A model generated the notes under the pieces. That model searched no databases, was not told the origin of the DNA, and saw nothing but the letters and a program-made list of their open reading frames with translations. From Planctomycetota bacterium (GTDB lineage: Bacteria; Planctomycetota; UBA8742; UBA2392): DNA of 36,097 bases. Of the stretch, positions 23,316 through 32,087 are shown piece after piece (position 1 is the first letter of the stretch; each line of letters starts with the position of its first letter). A program made the translations under genes and the position numbers. The stretch lies in assembly GCA_020425605.1 (NCBI GenBank), contig JAGQRH010000035.1, positions 1-36,097 of the forward strand. Reading direction: 5' to 3'.

Positions 23316-25856
23316 ATGACGAAGCCTGATGCCGTGCGTCTGCACGCGAACCTGCAACCTGCGGCCGGTGATCATTCCACAGACGGCTATCGCAAGCGCC
23401 CCGGTGAAATCCTCGACCGTTTCGAGCGTGGTGGCCATGCCGACAAGGTCGATCTGCTGACCGGCAAGATCACGCCCGACGGCCATGCCGTTCCGGAAGG
23501 CCAGCGGACAAAGCAGGCCGAGCTGAACCGCGCATGGCTCAATGACGAGCGTCAGCGCTTGCAGGCCAGCAAGGGCGAGCCGGTCGCCTACACGCAGAGC
23601 TCAATGAACGAGGCCCACGCGGCCGACGCGCTCGACCGCTACCTCAAGACACAAGGCCGTTTCGGCAGTGCGAACGAAGCCGACCTGAAGGCCAAGGCCG
23701 CGGCCGCACAGGAATACGCGGCGAAACTGGCGGCGGAGTACTACGCCGGCGGCGAGTCTGGAATCGAACGACGGGAGTCCGGAGTCGACAACCAGGACTC
23801 CAGACACCCGACACCAGACTCCAGACCACAGCGCTCTGCGTTTCTTCCGGTGAGTCGCGCCGACATGGACGCCCGGGGCTGGGACCAGTGCGACTTCGTA
23901 CTCGTCACCGGCGACGCCTACGTCGATCACCCGAGCTTTGCCAACGCGGTGATCGGCCGAGTCCTGGAATGGGCCGGCTTTAGAGTCGGGATCCTGTCGC
24001 AGCCTGATTACACCAATCCCGAAGCGTTCAAAGCGTTGGGCATGCCGCGCCTGGCGTTCCTGGTCAGCGCGGGCAACCTCGACAGCAACCTCAACGCATA
24101 CACGGCCCACAAGCTGCCGCGCAGCGACGACCCCTATTCGCCAGGCGGCAAGCCGGGCAAACGGCCGGTGCGTGCGACGATCGTGTACTGCAACATGATC
24201 CGCCGCGCGTTTGGAAAGGCCCCGATCATTGTCGGCGGCATCGAGGCCAGCCAGCGCCGCTTCAGCCACTATGACTACTGGGACGACAAGGTCCGCCGCA
24301 GCGTGCTGCTCGATTCCAACGCGGACATGCTCGTGTTCGGCATGGGCGAGACGCAGATCGTTGAGCTCGCGCACCGGCTGAACCGCGGCGAGCAACTGCG
24401 CGACATCACCGACGTACGCGGCACGGCCTACATCAAGAAAGACACCGGCTACCTTGAGACGCCCGAGTTCAGTGACCGCTTCGGCAAACCGGTCTACACG
24501 CTGGACCACGAGACGCTGCTGCCACCCAAGGGCGAATCACCCGAACGGGTGCAGGAACTGCAGGGCGAATCCGGGCAGGTCGGAGAGTATCGCCGCAACT
24601 ACGCCGTCGCGTTCAAGACGATCTTTGACCAGCAGGACCCGGTTCGCGGTCGTCCCCTGGTCCAGCGCACAGGCAAGCTCAACGTGATCCAGCTGCCCCC
24701 GGCGCGCCTGCAATCAGAAGAAGAACTCGATCGCTGGTACGACCTGCCCTACACCCGCCTGCCCCACCCGGACTACGAAACGCAAGGCGGCGTACCCGCC
24801 TGGCTGACCACACAGCACAGCATCATCACGCACCGTGGCTGCATGGGCAGCTGCACGTTCTGCGCGATCTGGATGCACCAGGGGCGCACAATCCAGTCAC
24901 GCTCGGCAGACAGCATCGTAAAGGAAGCCGAGAGCATTTCCGGCATGCCCAGCTTCAAAGGCCATATCAGCGACGTCGGCGGCCCGACCGCGAACATGTA
25001 CGGCAACTACTGTTCCGTGCAGCAGACACTCGGCGCCTGCAAGGATCGTGACTGCCTGCTACCCGACCCGTGCCCCGCGCTGCGCCAGCACATCGACAAG
25101 CAACTCGACATGCTGAAACGCGTGCGCGCCGTGCCCGGCGTGAAGAAGGCGTTCATCGCGTCAGGCATCCGACACGACATGCTGATCGACGACAAGAACA
25201 CAAAAGGCCTCGGCGACAGCTACATCGAGAACCTCGCCGCTCACCACACGTCCGGCCACCTGAAGGTAGCGCCGGAGCATCTCAGCAATGACGTGCTGGC
25301 CAGGATGCGCAAGCCCGGCTTGCACAAGTATGAAGAGTTCAAGAAGCGCTTCATTGAGGCCAGCCGCAAGGTCGGCAAAGAACAGTACCTCGTTGCGTAC
25401 TTCGTAAGCAGCCACCCGGGCTGCACGATGGACGAGCAGATCCGCCTCGCGGAATACTTCAAGAAAAACAACTGGTCACCGGAGCAGGTCCAGGACTTCA
25501 TTCCCACACCGATGACGCCCGCGACCGCCATGTTCTACAGCGGCCACGACCCCGAGACCGGCGAGTTCGTCTACACCCCCACCACCATGCGCGAGAAGCG
25601 TCGCCAGCGCGCACTGATGCAGTTCAAGCGCCCCGAGTTCCACGGCCGGGTCCGCAAGGCCCTGCGCGAGGCCGGGCGAAAAGACCTGATCGGCCACCAC
25701 AGCGACGCGCTGGTCAAGCCGGGCAACGAAGAAGACTGGGACGACGACAACCCCGCCCGCCCGGCCGGAATCGGCAGCGGCCCCGCAACAACACGCAAGC
25801 GCAACAACCCCTACCGGGGGCGAAAGCCAAGGGGCAAAAAGCGCGGCAAGCGATAG
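23316..25856 (+). CDS. ygiQ: YgiQ family radical SAM protein with N-terminal extension
   Basis: 846 residues. The canonical YgiQ part begins near residue 175 (FLPVSRADMDARGWDQCDF, then VLVTGDAYVDHPSF). The radical SAM iron-sulfur motif is CMGSCTFC, with Cys509, Cys513 and Cys516. The reaction of YgiQ is not known. Unusual is the region before it: about 145 residues of hydrophilic sequence not found in E. coli YgiQ, then residues 147-171 (ESGIERRESGVDNQDS and on), the translation of a palindromic repeat. The C-terminus ends in a Lys/Arg/Gly-rich tail. ATG at 23316 follows AGGGA; an upstream frame start at 23223 lies within the presumed leader. Confidence 0.88.
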   Translation: MTKPDAVRLHANLQPAAGDHSTDGYRKRPGEILDRFERGGHADKVDLLTGKITPDGHAVPEGQRTKQAELNRAWLNDERQRLQASKGEPVAYTQSSMNEAHAADALDRYLKTQGRFGSANEADLKAKAAAAQEYAAKLAAEYYAGGESGIERRESGVDNQDSRHPTPDSRPQRSAFLPVSRADMDARGWDQCDFVLVTGDAYVDHPSFANAVIGRVLEWAGFRVGILSQPDYTNPEAFKALGMPRLAFLVSAGNLDSNLNAYTAHKLPRSDDPYSPGGKPGKRPVRATIVYCNMIRRAFGKAPIIVGGIEASQRRFSHYDYWDDKVRRSVLLDSNADMLVFGMGETQIVELAHRLNRGEQLRDITDVRGTAYIKKDTGYLETPEFSDRFGKPVYTLDHETLLPPKGESPERVQELQGESGQVGEYRRNYAVAFKTIFDQQDPVRGRPLVQRTGKLNVIQLPPARLQSEEELDRWYDLPYTRLPHPDYETQGGVPAWLTTQHSIITHRGCMGSCTFCAIWMHQGRTIQSRSADSIVKEAESISGMPSFKGHISDVGGPTANMYGNYCSVQQTLGACKDRDCLLPDPCPALRQHIDKQLDMLKRVRAVPGVKKAFIASGIRHDMLIDDKNTKGLGDSYIENLAAHHTSGHLKVAPEHLSNDVLARMRKPGLHKYEEFKKRFIEASRKVGKEQYLVAYFVSSHPGCTMDEQIRLAEYFKKNNWSPEQVQDFIPTPMTPATAMFYSGHDPETGEFVYTPTTMREKRRQRALMQFKRPEFHGRVRKALREAGRKDLIGHHSDALVKPGNEEDWDDDNPARPAGIGSGPATTRKRNNPYRGRKPRGKKRGKR
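23754..23826. repeat. Palindromic repeat inserted in frame in ygiQ
   Basis: About 73 bp with complementary ends (GTCTGGA at 23758-23764, TCCAGAC at 23820-23826) and inner complementary blocks (GGAGTCC, GGACTCC). It encodes a Ser/Asp/Arg-rich segment at the junction of the N-terminal extension and the conserved part of YgiQ. A relative lies at 15492-15559. Confidence 0.65.
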
Positions 25857-25908
25857 CGGACGGGAATCTTCAAGTAACCCCTTTCGGAACGGGTAGAATT
25901 GCGGGTCT

Positions 25909-26964
25909 GTGACCAACCATCCTGACGAAGCCATTCCTGCCAACGAAGCCGCGCTGATTGAGCGGCTGGTGGAGCAGTCGCTGGAATTGCTCGACAAGGG
26001 CACCGTGCCGGTGTTCCGCGGGCAACACCCGAAACATCACGGCTGCGTGCGCGCGGAGTTCCAGGTCGACTCGGGGCTGGATGCCGGCCTGCGCCATGGC
26101 CTGTTTGCCAAGCCCGGTCGCTTCCCGGCCGTCATCCGTTTCAGCAACGCCGCCATGAACGACGACCGCAAGGGCGACGGCCACGGCATGGCGATCAAGC
26201 TGTTTGACGTTCCAGGCGACAAGCTGCTCGGCACCGGCGATACGCATGACTTCGTGTTGCTTGATCACCCGGTATTCTTCGCAGGCAGCGTTTCCGGCTA
26301 CGTGGACCTGTTCGACGCGCTGATCAACGCCAAGGATTCCGTGCTGCCCAAGTTGGCGTTCTTTCTGCCGCAGTTCATTGCTGAGCTTGGCCACGTCTAC
26401 TTCACCTACCTGCGGCACCATCCGGATCAATTGGCAATCATGAAGGCGATGATGGCCAAACACCCGGAAACGCCACTCAACCAGCGATTCTGGAGCACGA
26501 CGCCCTATCGCCTCGGCCCGCACGTGGTGCGCTGGTCGGTGCAGCCGCATGCGTCGCTGCTCAAGCCTCTGAAGCCCGTCGACTCGCCTGACAAGCTGCG
26601 CCTCGCGCTGGCGCAGCAACTTGGCGAGGGCGAAGCCGCATTCGACTTCATGGTGCAACTGCGAACCGACCCGGCCACGATGCCGATCGAGGATCCGACG
26701 CGCGAATGGACCGGCGCGTCCATGCGAAAGTTGGCCACTCTGCACATCCCGAAGCAGAAGCCGGACACACCGGAGCTGATGGAATTCTGCGAACACCTTT
26801 CATTCAACATCTGGCGCTGCCTACCTGAACACGAGCCGCTCGGCGGCATCAACCGCGCCCGCCGCGCCATCTACGAGGCAGTCTCGCGCAAGCGCCACGA
26901 GCTGAACAAACGCCCCGAGCACGAGCCGACCGCCAAGGAATTCCTGGCGCTGCACAAAGCCTGA
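25909..26964 (+). CDS. Catalase-family heme protein
   Basis: 351 residues, matching the short catalase-like family, not full catalase (about 480-700). Family segments: HPKHHGCVRAEF with the distal His (43 or 44), RFPAVIRFSNAAMNDDRKGDG, HGMAIKLFDV, and near the end RRAIYEAVSRKRHEL, where Tyr322 fits the proximal heme ligand (R-x-x-x-Y). The region equivalent to the catalase NNTPVFF loop reads LLDHPVFF, so the usual Asn is missing. Such proteins act on peroxides, often organic. Start: GTG at 25909; a TAGAAT hexamer (25894-25899) lies so close that the transcript may be leaderless. Confidence 0.82.
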   Translation: MTNHPDEAIPANEAALIERLVEQSLELLDKGTVPVFRGQHPKHHGCVRAEFQVDSGLDAGLRHGLFAKPGRFPAVIRFSNAAMNDDRKGDGHGMAIKLFDVPGDKLLGTGDTHDFVLLDHPVFFAGSVSGYVDLFDALINAKDSVLPKLAFFLPQFIAELGHVYFTYLRHHPDQLAIMKAMMAKHPETPLNQRFWSTTPYRLGPHVVRWSVQPHASLLKPLKPVDSPDKLRLALAQQLGEGEAAFDFMVQLRTDPATMPIEDPTREWTGASMRKLATLHIPKQKPDTPELMEFCEHLSFNIWRCLPEHEPLGGINRARRAIYEAVSRKRHELNKRPEHEPTAKEFLALHKA

Positions 26965-27030
26965 TGGTCGACACTCCCCCAACCGGCCTCGCGCGCTAGA
27001 CTGCGCTGACAACACGCTCGGGGACTGAAG

Positions 27031-27891
27031 ATGAACAGACTCATGACAGCGGCCGTGCTGGCCTTCGCCGTCTTTCTGGCAAGCTGCAGCAGCAACCAGC
27101 GCGACCCGGGCGGCCTGCCCGACGGTGAACTCTCGAACAAGGACGTAGTCCGCAAGGTAATCAAAGATGGCCTCGGCCGCGGCGACCTCGACGTGATCCG
27201 CGAGTACGTTGCCGAGGACTACATTCAGCACAACCCGAACGCGGCCGACGGGCGTCAGGGCTTGATCGACTACCTCAACAATCGCGATACCAGCAAGAAG
27301 GTCGAGTACATCAGCCGGCGCCTGTTCCAGGAGGGCGAATACGTCTGGGCACACAGCGAGCTGGTCGGTGACGGCGTACGCACGGCCGTGATGGACCTCT
27401 GGCGCGTGAAGGAAGGTCAGCTCGTCGAGCACTGGGATGCCATGCAGCCGCAGCCGGAAAAGACCGCAAGCGGACGCAGCATGCTCGACGGCCCGACTGA
27501 CATCGGCGACCGCCACAAGCGCGATGCCAACAAGAAGCTCGTGCGCGAGTTCGTTGAGGCCGTGCTCGTCCGCCGCGACCTCGACAGGATCAATGACTAC
27601 ATCGAGGGCGACTACTACCACCAGCACAACCCGGGCGCGCCGGACGGGCCGGAGGCGTTGCGCAGCTTCCTGCAAGGCATGAAGGACAGCGGCCTGAAGT
27701 TCAGCTACGAGATCAAGCGCGTCGTCGCCGAAGGCAACTTCGTGCTGGTGCAGGCACTCGGCAACGCCGACGGCCAGCCGCTCGCGATCTACGACCTGTT
27801 TCGTTGCGAGAACGGCAAGGTCGCCGAGCATTGGGACGTCATCCAGCCGATCCCCGAATCCACCCGCAGCGGCCACGGCATGGTCGACTAA
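27031..27891 (+). CDS. Lipoprotein with two SnoaL-like domains
   Basis: 286 residues. The N-terminus is a lipoprotein signal (MNRLMTAAVLAFAVFLASC, lipid-modified Cys19). Two homologous SnoaL/NTF2-like domains follow: one opening with NKDVVRKVIKDGLGRGDLDVI (written here as two parts, NKDVVRKVIKD and GLGRGDLDVI) and closing EHWDAMQPQP, the other opening NKKLVREFVEAVLVRRDLDRI and closing EHWDVIQPIP. Both contain QHNP, a probable pocket element. SnoaL-like domains often pair as dimers, so a tandem copy may form an internal dimer. It would be a substrate of lgt at 8470. Ligand unknown. Confidence 0.8.
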   Translation: MNRLMTAAVLAFAVFLASCSSNQRDPGGLPDGELSNKDVVRKVIKDGLGRGDLDVIREYVAEDYIQHNPNAADGRQGLIDYLNNRDTSKKVEYISRRLFQEGEYVWAHSELVGDGVRTAVMDLWRVKEGQLVEHWDAMQPQPEKTASGRSMLDGPTDIGDRHKRDANKKLVREFVEAVLVRRDLDRINDYIEGDYYHQHNPGAPDGPEALRSFLQGMKDSGLKFSYEIKRVVAEGNFVLVQALGNADGQPLAIYDLFRCENGKVAEHWDVIQPIPESTRSGHGMVD

Positions 27892-27901
27892 CTCAAAGTG
27901 A

Positions 27902-27937
27902 ACTTTCGCTTTACGCCCGCGGGCGAATAGCGAAAGT
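27902..27937 (+). promoter_or_regulatory. Large palindrome before the ABC transporter genes
   Basis: ACTTTCGCT and AGCGAAAGT form the outer arms; CGCCCGCGGGCG is a perfect inner palindrome. It ends 6 nt before the ATG at 27944 and takes up part of the ribosome-binding region. No T-run follows. Operator or translational switch both fit. Confidence 0.55.
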
Positions 27938-27943
27938 CAGGCC

Positions 27944-28684
27944 ATGCTCGAAGCTCGCGGGGCAACCAAACGCTATGGCGACGTGGTCGCGCTGGACGGC
28001 GTTAACCTGAAACCCGCGCCCGGACGCACGACTGTGCTGATCGGCCCCAGCGGCTGCGGCAAGTCCACGTTGCTGCGGGCGTTCATAGGGCTGGTGCGCC
28101 TCGACGATGGCGGGATCCACTTCGATGGCGAAGTCCTCACCCCCGAGACTGCACGCCCCGTCCGCCGGCGCGTCGGCTATGTAATCCAGTCGGGCGGCCT
28201 TTTCCCCCACCTGACCGCGCGGCGCAACGTGACGCTCGCGGCCGACTATTTCCACTCCTTCAGCCCCGGCCCGCGCGTTGATGAGCTGTGCGCGCTGGTC
28301 AGGCTTGACGCGTCCATGCTTGACCGCTACCCGGCCGAGCTGTCCGGCGGCCAGCGCCAGCGGGTCGGCCTGATGCGCGCGCTGATGCTGGACCCGGAAG
28401 TGCTGCTTCTCGATGAGCCCTTGGGTGCGCTCGACCCACTGGTGCGCTCTGAGTTGCAGACCGACCTGCGCGATATCTTCCGCCAGGTCGGCAAGACTGT
28501 CGTGATGGTTACGCACGACCTGGCCGAAGCGGCGCACTTCGCCGACCACCTCGTGCTGATGCGCGATGGCAAGATTGAGCAGCAGGGCCGGCTCAAGGAG
28601 CTGACCGACCAGCCTGCAAGCGACTTCGTACGCGAGTTCGTCACGGCCCAGCGCAAACTGCACAGCACGGAGGCGGCAGGATGA
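27944..28684 (+). CDS. Osmoprotectant/glycine-betaine-type ABC transporter ATPase
   Basis: ATP-binding subunit, 246 residues: Walker A GPSGCGKST (34-42), Q-loop VIQSGGLFPHLTAR (80-93), signature LSGGQRQRVGLMRA (133-146), Walker B LLLDEP (154-159) and switch histidine in VTHD (189-192). The sequence after the Q-loop and the partner protein place it in the OpuCA/ProV group, though it lacks the C-terminal CBS domains common there. It overlaps the next gene by 4 bp (ATGA), so the two are coupled. The palindrome upstream may control it. Confidence 0.88.
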   Translation: MLEARGATKRYGDVVALDGVNLKPAPGRTTVLIGPSGCGKSTLLRAFIGLVRLDDGGIHFDGEVLTPETARPVRRRVGYVIQSGGLFPHLTARRNVTLAADYFHSFSPGPRVDELCALVRLDASMLDRYPAELSGGQRQRVGLMRALMLDPEVLLLDEPLGALDPLVRSELQTDLRDIFRQVGKTVVMVTHDLAEAAHFADHLVLMRDGKIEQQGRLKELTDQPASDFVREFVTAQRKLHSTEAAG

Positions 28685-30216
28685 AATGGCTGCTGCTGTG
28701 CCTGCTGTTTCCCACCGCTCTCCTCGCGCAGGAGCCTGAGCTGGTTGTCGGCAGCAAGGCCTTCAACGAAGGCGTGATTCTCGGCGAGATCGTCACGCAG
28801 ACCATGCGCGAATCCGGCGCCAGGGTCGAGCACAAGTCCGGCATGGGCGGCACAGGGGTCGTCTGGAGCGCCCTCAAGAACGGCGAGATCGACGTCTACG
28901 TCGAGTACACCGGCACGCTGCTCGGCGAGATTTACGCCAGTGAGCAGGACGACATCGGGCCACGCGACCTGCCAGACCTGTTGAAACGCGACGGGGTCCA
29001 GATCGTCGCGCGCCTCGGCTTCCAGAACACTTACGCGATCGGCATGAAGCGCTCGCTTGCCGCGGAGCTCGGCATCCACACTCTGCGCGACCTCGCGAAG
29101 TTCCCGGAGCTGAAATTGGGCTTTTCCAACGAATTCAAGGAACGCGCCGATGGCTGGCCGGGGCTGAAAGAAGCCTACGCCATGGAACACAGAGACGTGG
29201 CCGGGCTCGATCACTCCCTCGCCTACGCGGCCCTCGAAGACCGCAAGATCGACGTGACCGACCTGTACTCCACCGACGCCGAGATTGAGCAGTACGACCT
29301 CGTCATCCTTACCGATGACAACCAGTTCTTCCCGGAATACGAAGCTGTCATTCTCGCCCGCATCGACCTGAATGAGAGAGCCCCTGACGCCTTCTCCGCG
29401 CTGTCGGAGCTGGAAGGAGCGATCAGCGAGCAGGACATGGTCACGATGAACGCCGGCGTGAAGCTCGACAAACGCATGGAAGCCGACGTTGCACAGGAGT
29501 TCCTGAAGCTGCGCCGTGAGGCCGTAGCCGCCGGGCAGAAAGCCCGCGCAATGGAGCGTCAAGGGCGGGCGAGCCTCGACCAGCACTCGAAACAGATGCT
29601 TTCCGACATGGCACGAATGACCGGCGAGCACCTGGTACTGGTGTTCCTTTCGCTGTTCGCGGCGACGTTTGTTGCCATCCCCCTCGGCGTCATGGCCCAG
29701 CGCCGTCGGCGGTTCGGTCAGTGGATACTCGGCGGCGCAGGCGTGCTGCAGACAATTCCATCGATCGCGATGCTGGTGCTGCTGATTCCATTTGTGGGGA
29801 TCGGCTGGGGGCCGGCCGTCATCGCCCTCTTCCTCTATAGTCTGCTGCCGATCATCCGGAACACGCACGCGGGATTGAACAACATTGACCCGATGCTGAT
29901 CGAGTCTGCCGACGCGCTTGGGCTGCCACGCGGCGCCCGCATGCGGTTGATTGAGCTGCCGCTGGCCGCGCGGACAATTCTCGCCGGCATCAAGACCGCG
30001 GCCGTAATCAACGTAGGGACAGCAACTCTGGGCGGTTTCATCGGCGCGGGTGGATACGGTGAAGCAATCTTCGCCGGCATCCGCAGGCAGGACGATTTGC
30101 AGATCCTGTCCGGCGCGGTCCCGGCCGCGCTGATGGCGCTCGCGCTGCAAGGCCTGTTTGAACTCGCCGAAAGGTTCGTCGTGCCGCGCGGCCTCAGGCT
30201 TTCGGCGCCGGCCTGA
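28681..30216 (+). CDS. Fused substrate-binding protein and permease of the osmoprotectant ABC transporter
   Basis: 511 residues in one chain. A signal-type helix (1-16) leads to a periplasmic OpuAC-like binding domain (about 20-265; ELVVGSKAFNEGVILGEIV, EYTGTLLGEI). A linker follows, then from about 318 a five- to six-helix permease with the ABC contact loop ESADALGLPRGARMRLIELP. In known fusions of this family (OpuABC, EgtU) the binding domain follows the permease; here it comes first. Substrate could be glycine betaine, choline or ergothioneine; the pocket residues were not resolved. Confidence 0.85.
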   Translation: MKWLLLCLLFPTALLAQEPELVVGSKAFNEGVILGEIVTQTMRESGARVEHKSGMGGTGVVWSALKNGEIDVYVEYTGTLLGEIYASEQDDIGPRDLPDLLKRDGVQIVARLGFQNTYAIGMKRSLAAELGIHTLRDLAKFPELKLGFSNEFKERADGWPGLKEAYAMEHRDVAGLDHSLAYAALEDRKIDVTDLYSTDAEIEQYDLVILTDDNQFFPEYEAVILARIDLNERAPDAFSALSELEGAISEQDMVTMNAGVKLDKRMEADVAQEFLKLRREAVAAGQKARAMERQGRASLDQHSKQMLSDMARMTGEHLVLVFLSLFAATFVAIPLGVMAQRRRRFGQWILGGAGVLQTIPSIAMLVLLIPFVGIGWGPAVIALFLYSLLPIIRNTHAGLNNIDPMLIESADALGLPRGARMRLIELPLAARTILAGIKTAAVINVGTATLGGFIGAGGYGEAIFAGIRRQDDLQILSGAVPAALMALALQGLFELAERFVVPRGLRLSAPA

Positions 30217-30300
30217 ACCTTTCCTGCATCCGCCCGTTTCTATCAGTGCCAGGCATATCGCCCTTCCCGGGGACGGTTCCGAGGATTTGAAGGAACTGCC

Positions 30301-31971
30301 ATGGCAACGCAAGAGGGCCTGTTTGAGCAGGCCGAAACCAGTTATCTGGACAATGAAGCACCACCGGAGGAGTCGCTGAGCGCGGCTGCCAGCGTCCCGT
30401 GGGTCGCCGTCGCACTGGCGGTGCATGCAATCCTGTTGATGGTCGCCTGGTTCATCCTCCCGGCCGCGCCGGTGAAGACGCCAATCACCGTCATTGAGTC
30501 CAGCGTGAAGAATTCGGTGCCGCCGCCCACGCCGGAGGAGCCACCCGAAAAGCAGGTTGAATGGCCTGAGGACAACCCCGTAGAGACGGAGCCGGTCGAG
30601 GACAAACGTGTCCAGACGGCGGATTCGGATCACGCGGAAGACCCGAGCGACAGCCCCAACCGGGACCTTGCGAAGAATCCGAACGACAACCCCTCGGACA
30701 ACGAGTCTCCGCTTCCGAACAAGAAATCGACCACCTCCGCAACGGGCCTCGGTGGCGGTGGCGGCGGCGGCGGTGGTCCCGGCGGCGACGGCGGCATGTT
30801 CCCGCATCGCCCCCATCCGGATGGTGGGATTCACAGCCCCGAGACCATTGGAGACGCCCTGAATTGGCTGAAGGACCACCAGAACCGCGAAGGCTACTGG
30901 AGCGCTACCAACTTCGGCGAGGACAGCGTCCGCAAAAGCGCCAAACACACCTACAACATCGAGTTCAACGATGTCGGCAAGGCCGGCGGTGACCAAGGCT
31001 GGGAAGCGACATGCGACGTGGGCCTGACCGGACTGTCAATCCTGGCGTTTACCGGCGCCGGCTACGATCACCGCACGGGAAACTACAAAGGCACGGTCCG
31101 CAACGCGGCGATCTACCTGCGCAAGGTCCAGGACAACGACGGCTGTTTCGGTAGCAAGGAAGACGACCAGTTCGTCTACAACCACGCGATCGCGACGATG
31201 GCGATGGCCGAGATCTATGGCCTGTCCGGCGACGCGATCTTCAAGCCGATCGTTGAGCGCGCCATCGACTTCATCCTGAAGGCCCAGAACCCGGGCCTCG
31301 GCTGGCGCTACGGCACACAGCCGATGGTCAACGACACGTCAGTTACCGGCTGGATGGTCCTGACCCTGCACACCTGCCAGCTGGCGGGGCTGCAGTTCGA
31401 TGCCAGCAAATGCTACAGGGACGCAGAGGCGTGGTTCGACATGGTGACCGTCGACGTCAACGGCTACCCCAAGACCGGCTACGACTCGCCGGGCAGCAAC
31501 AACTCACGCCTGCGCTCAGCATCGGGCGTGTACGACAACAACCCGTCGATGGACGCCATCTGTGTCATGAGCCAGCTGTTCATGGGCAAGCGCGACATGC
31601 AGGACAAGCAGATGCGGGCGCTGGTCAAGGCCTGCACCGAGAAGGACTTCCTGCCGCGCTGGGAGCTGGGAAAGATCGACTACTACTACTGGTACTACGC
31701 CAGCCTCGCCCTGTTCCAGATGGGCGGCAACATGTGGGACCAGTGGGAAAAGGCCATGGTGAAGACCCTGCTCGATCACCAGCGAGGCTTCTGCGAGGCC
31801 GACAAGGCCGCAGGCCTCGGCAGCAAGGAAGCACTCGACGAGCACGGCAGCTGGGACCCGGTGGATGCATGGGGCTCGGCCGGCGGCCGCGTGTACGCGA
31901 CAGCCATCAATGCACTGACGCTTGAAACCTACTACCGGCATGAGCGCATGTCGGGCGGCAGCCGCGACTAG
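30301..31971 (+). CDS. Membrane-anchored terpenoid-cyclase-fold (squalene-cyclase-like repeat) protein
   Basis: 556 residues. Layout resembles TonB at the front: cytoplasmic end, one helix (32-54), then a Pro/Glu-rich stretch (70-105). An Asp/Asn/Ser-rich region and a poly-Gly linker (149-163) lead to an alpha/alpha barrel (about 178-550) with prenyltransferase/squalene-oxidase repeats, e.g. DALNWLKDHQNREGYW, and IDFILKAQNPGLGWRYGTQP. The catalytic DxDD motif of squalene-hopene cyclases was not seen, so it is probably not a cyclase. ATG at 30301 follows GGAACTGCC. A strong terminator follows. Confidence 0.82.
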   Translation: MATQEGLFEQAETSYLDNEAPPEESLSAAASVPWVAVALAVHAILLMVAWFILPAAPVKTPITVIESSVKNSVPPPTPEEPPEKQVEWPEDNPVETEPVEDKRVQTADSDHAEDPSDSPNRDLAKNPNDNPSDNESPLPNKKSTTSATGLGGGGGGGGGPGGDGGMFPHRPHPDGGIHSPETIGDALNWLKDHQNREGYWSATNFGEDSVRKSAKHTYNIEFNDVGKAGGDQGWEATCDVGLTGLSILAFTGAGYDHRTGNYKGTVRNAAIYLRKVQDNDGCFGSKEDDQFVYNHAIATMAMAEIYGLSGDAIFKPIVERAIDFILKAQNPGLGWRYGTQPMVNDTSVTGWMVLTLHTCQLAGLQFDASKCYRDAEAWFDMVTVDVNGYPKTGYDSPGSNNSRLRSASGVYDNNPSMDAICVMSQLFMGKRDMQDKQMRALVKACTEKDFLPRWELGKIDYYYWYYASLALFQMGGNMWDQWEKAMVKTLLDHQRGFCEADKAAGLGSKEALDEHGSWDPVDAWGSAGGRVYATAINALTLETYYRHERMSGGSRD

Positions 31972-31986
31972 GCAGTCGGCTTTGAT

Positions 31987-32025
31987 CACACGGCCGGGCG
32001 AACATTCGCTCGGCCGTGTGTGTTT
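31987..32025 (+). terminator. Rho-independent terminator
   Basis: Ten-base-pair outer stem (CACACGGCCG / CGGCCGTGTG), a G-T pair and an inner GCGAA/TTCGC stem, then TGTTT. It lies 15 bp after the stop of the 30301 gene. Confidence 0.8.
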
Positions 32026-32087
32026 CCGCAATCTTTCCGGCCGTGATTTGAAACATGCGGTGGCGGAGGAAACGTTTAACGGCAAGG

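Noticed and set aside
28327..30996. 889-residue minus-strand open frame opposite the ABC transporter
   Set aside because: It is antisense to genes with clear family motifs, has low complexity and no recognisable domains; long antisense frames are expected at this GC content.
30301..31971. Squalene-hopene cyclase
   Set aside because: The repeats fit the fold, but no DxDD motif was seen and the front part is a TonB-like anchor.
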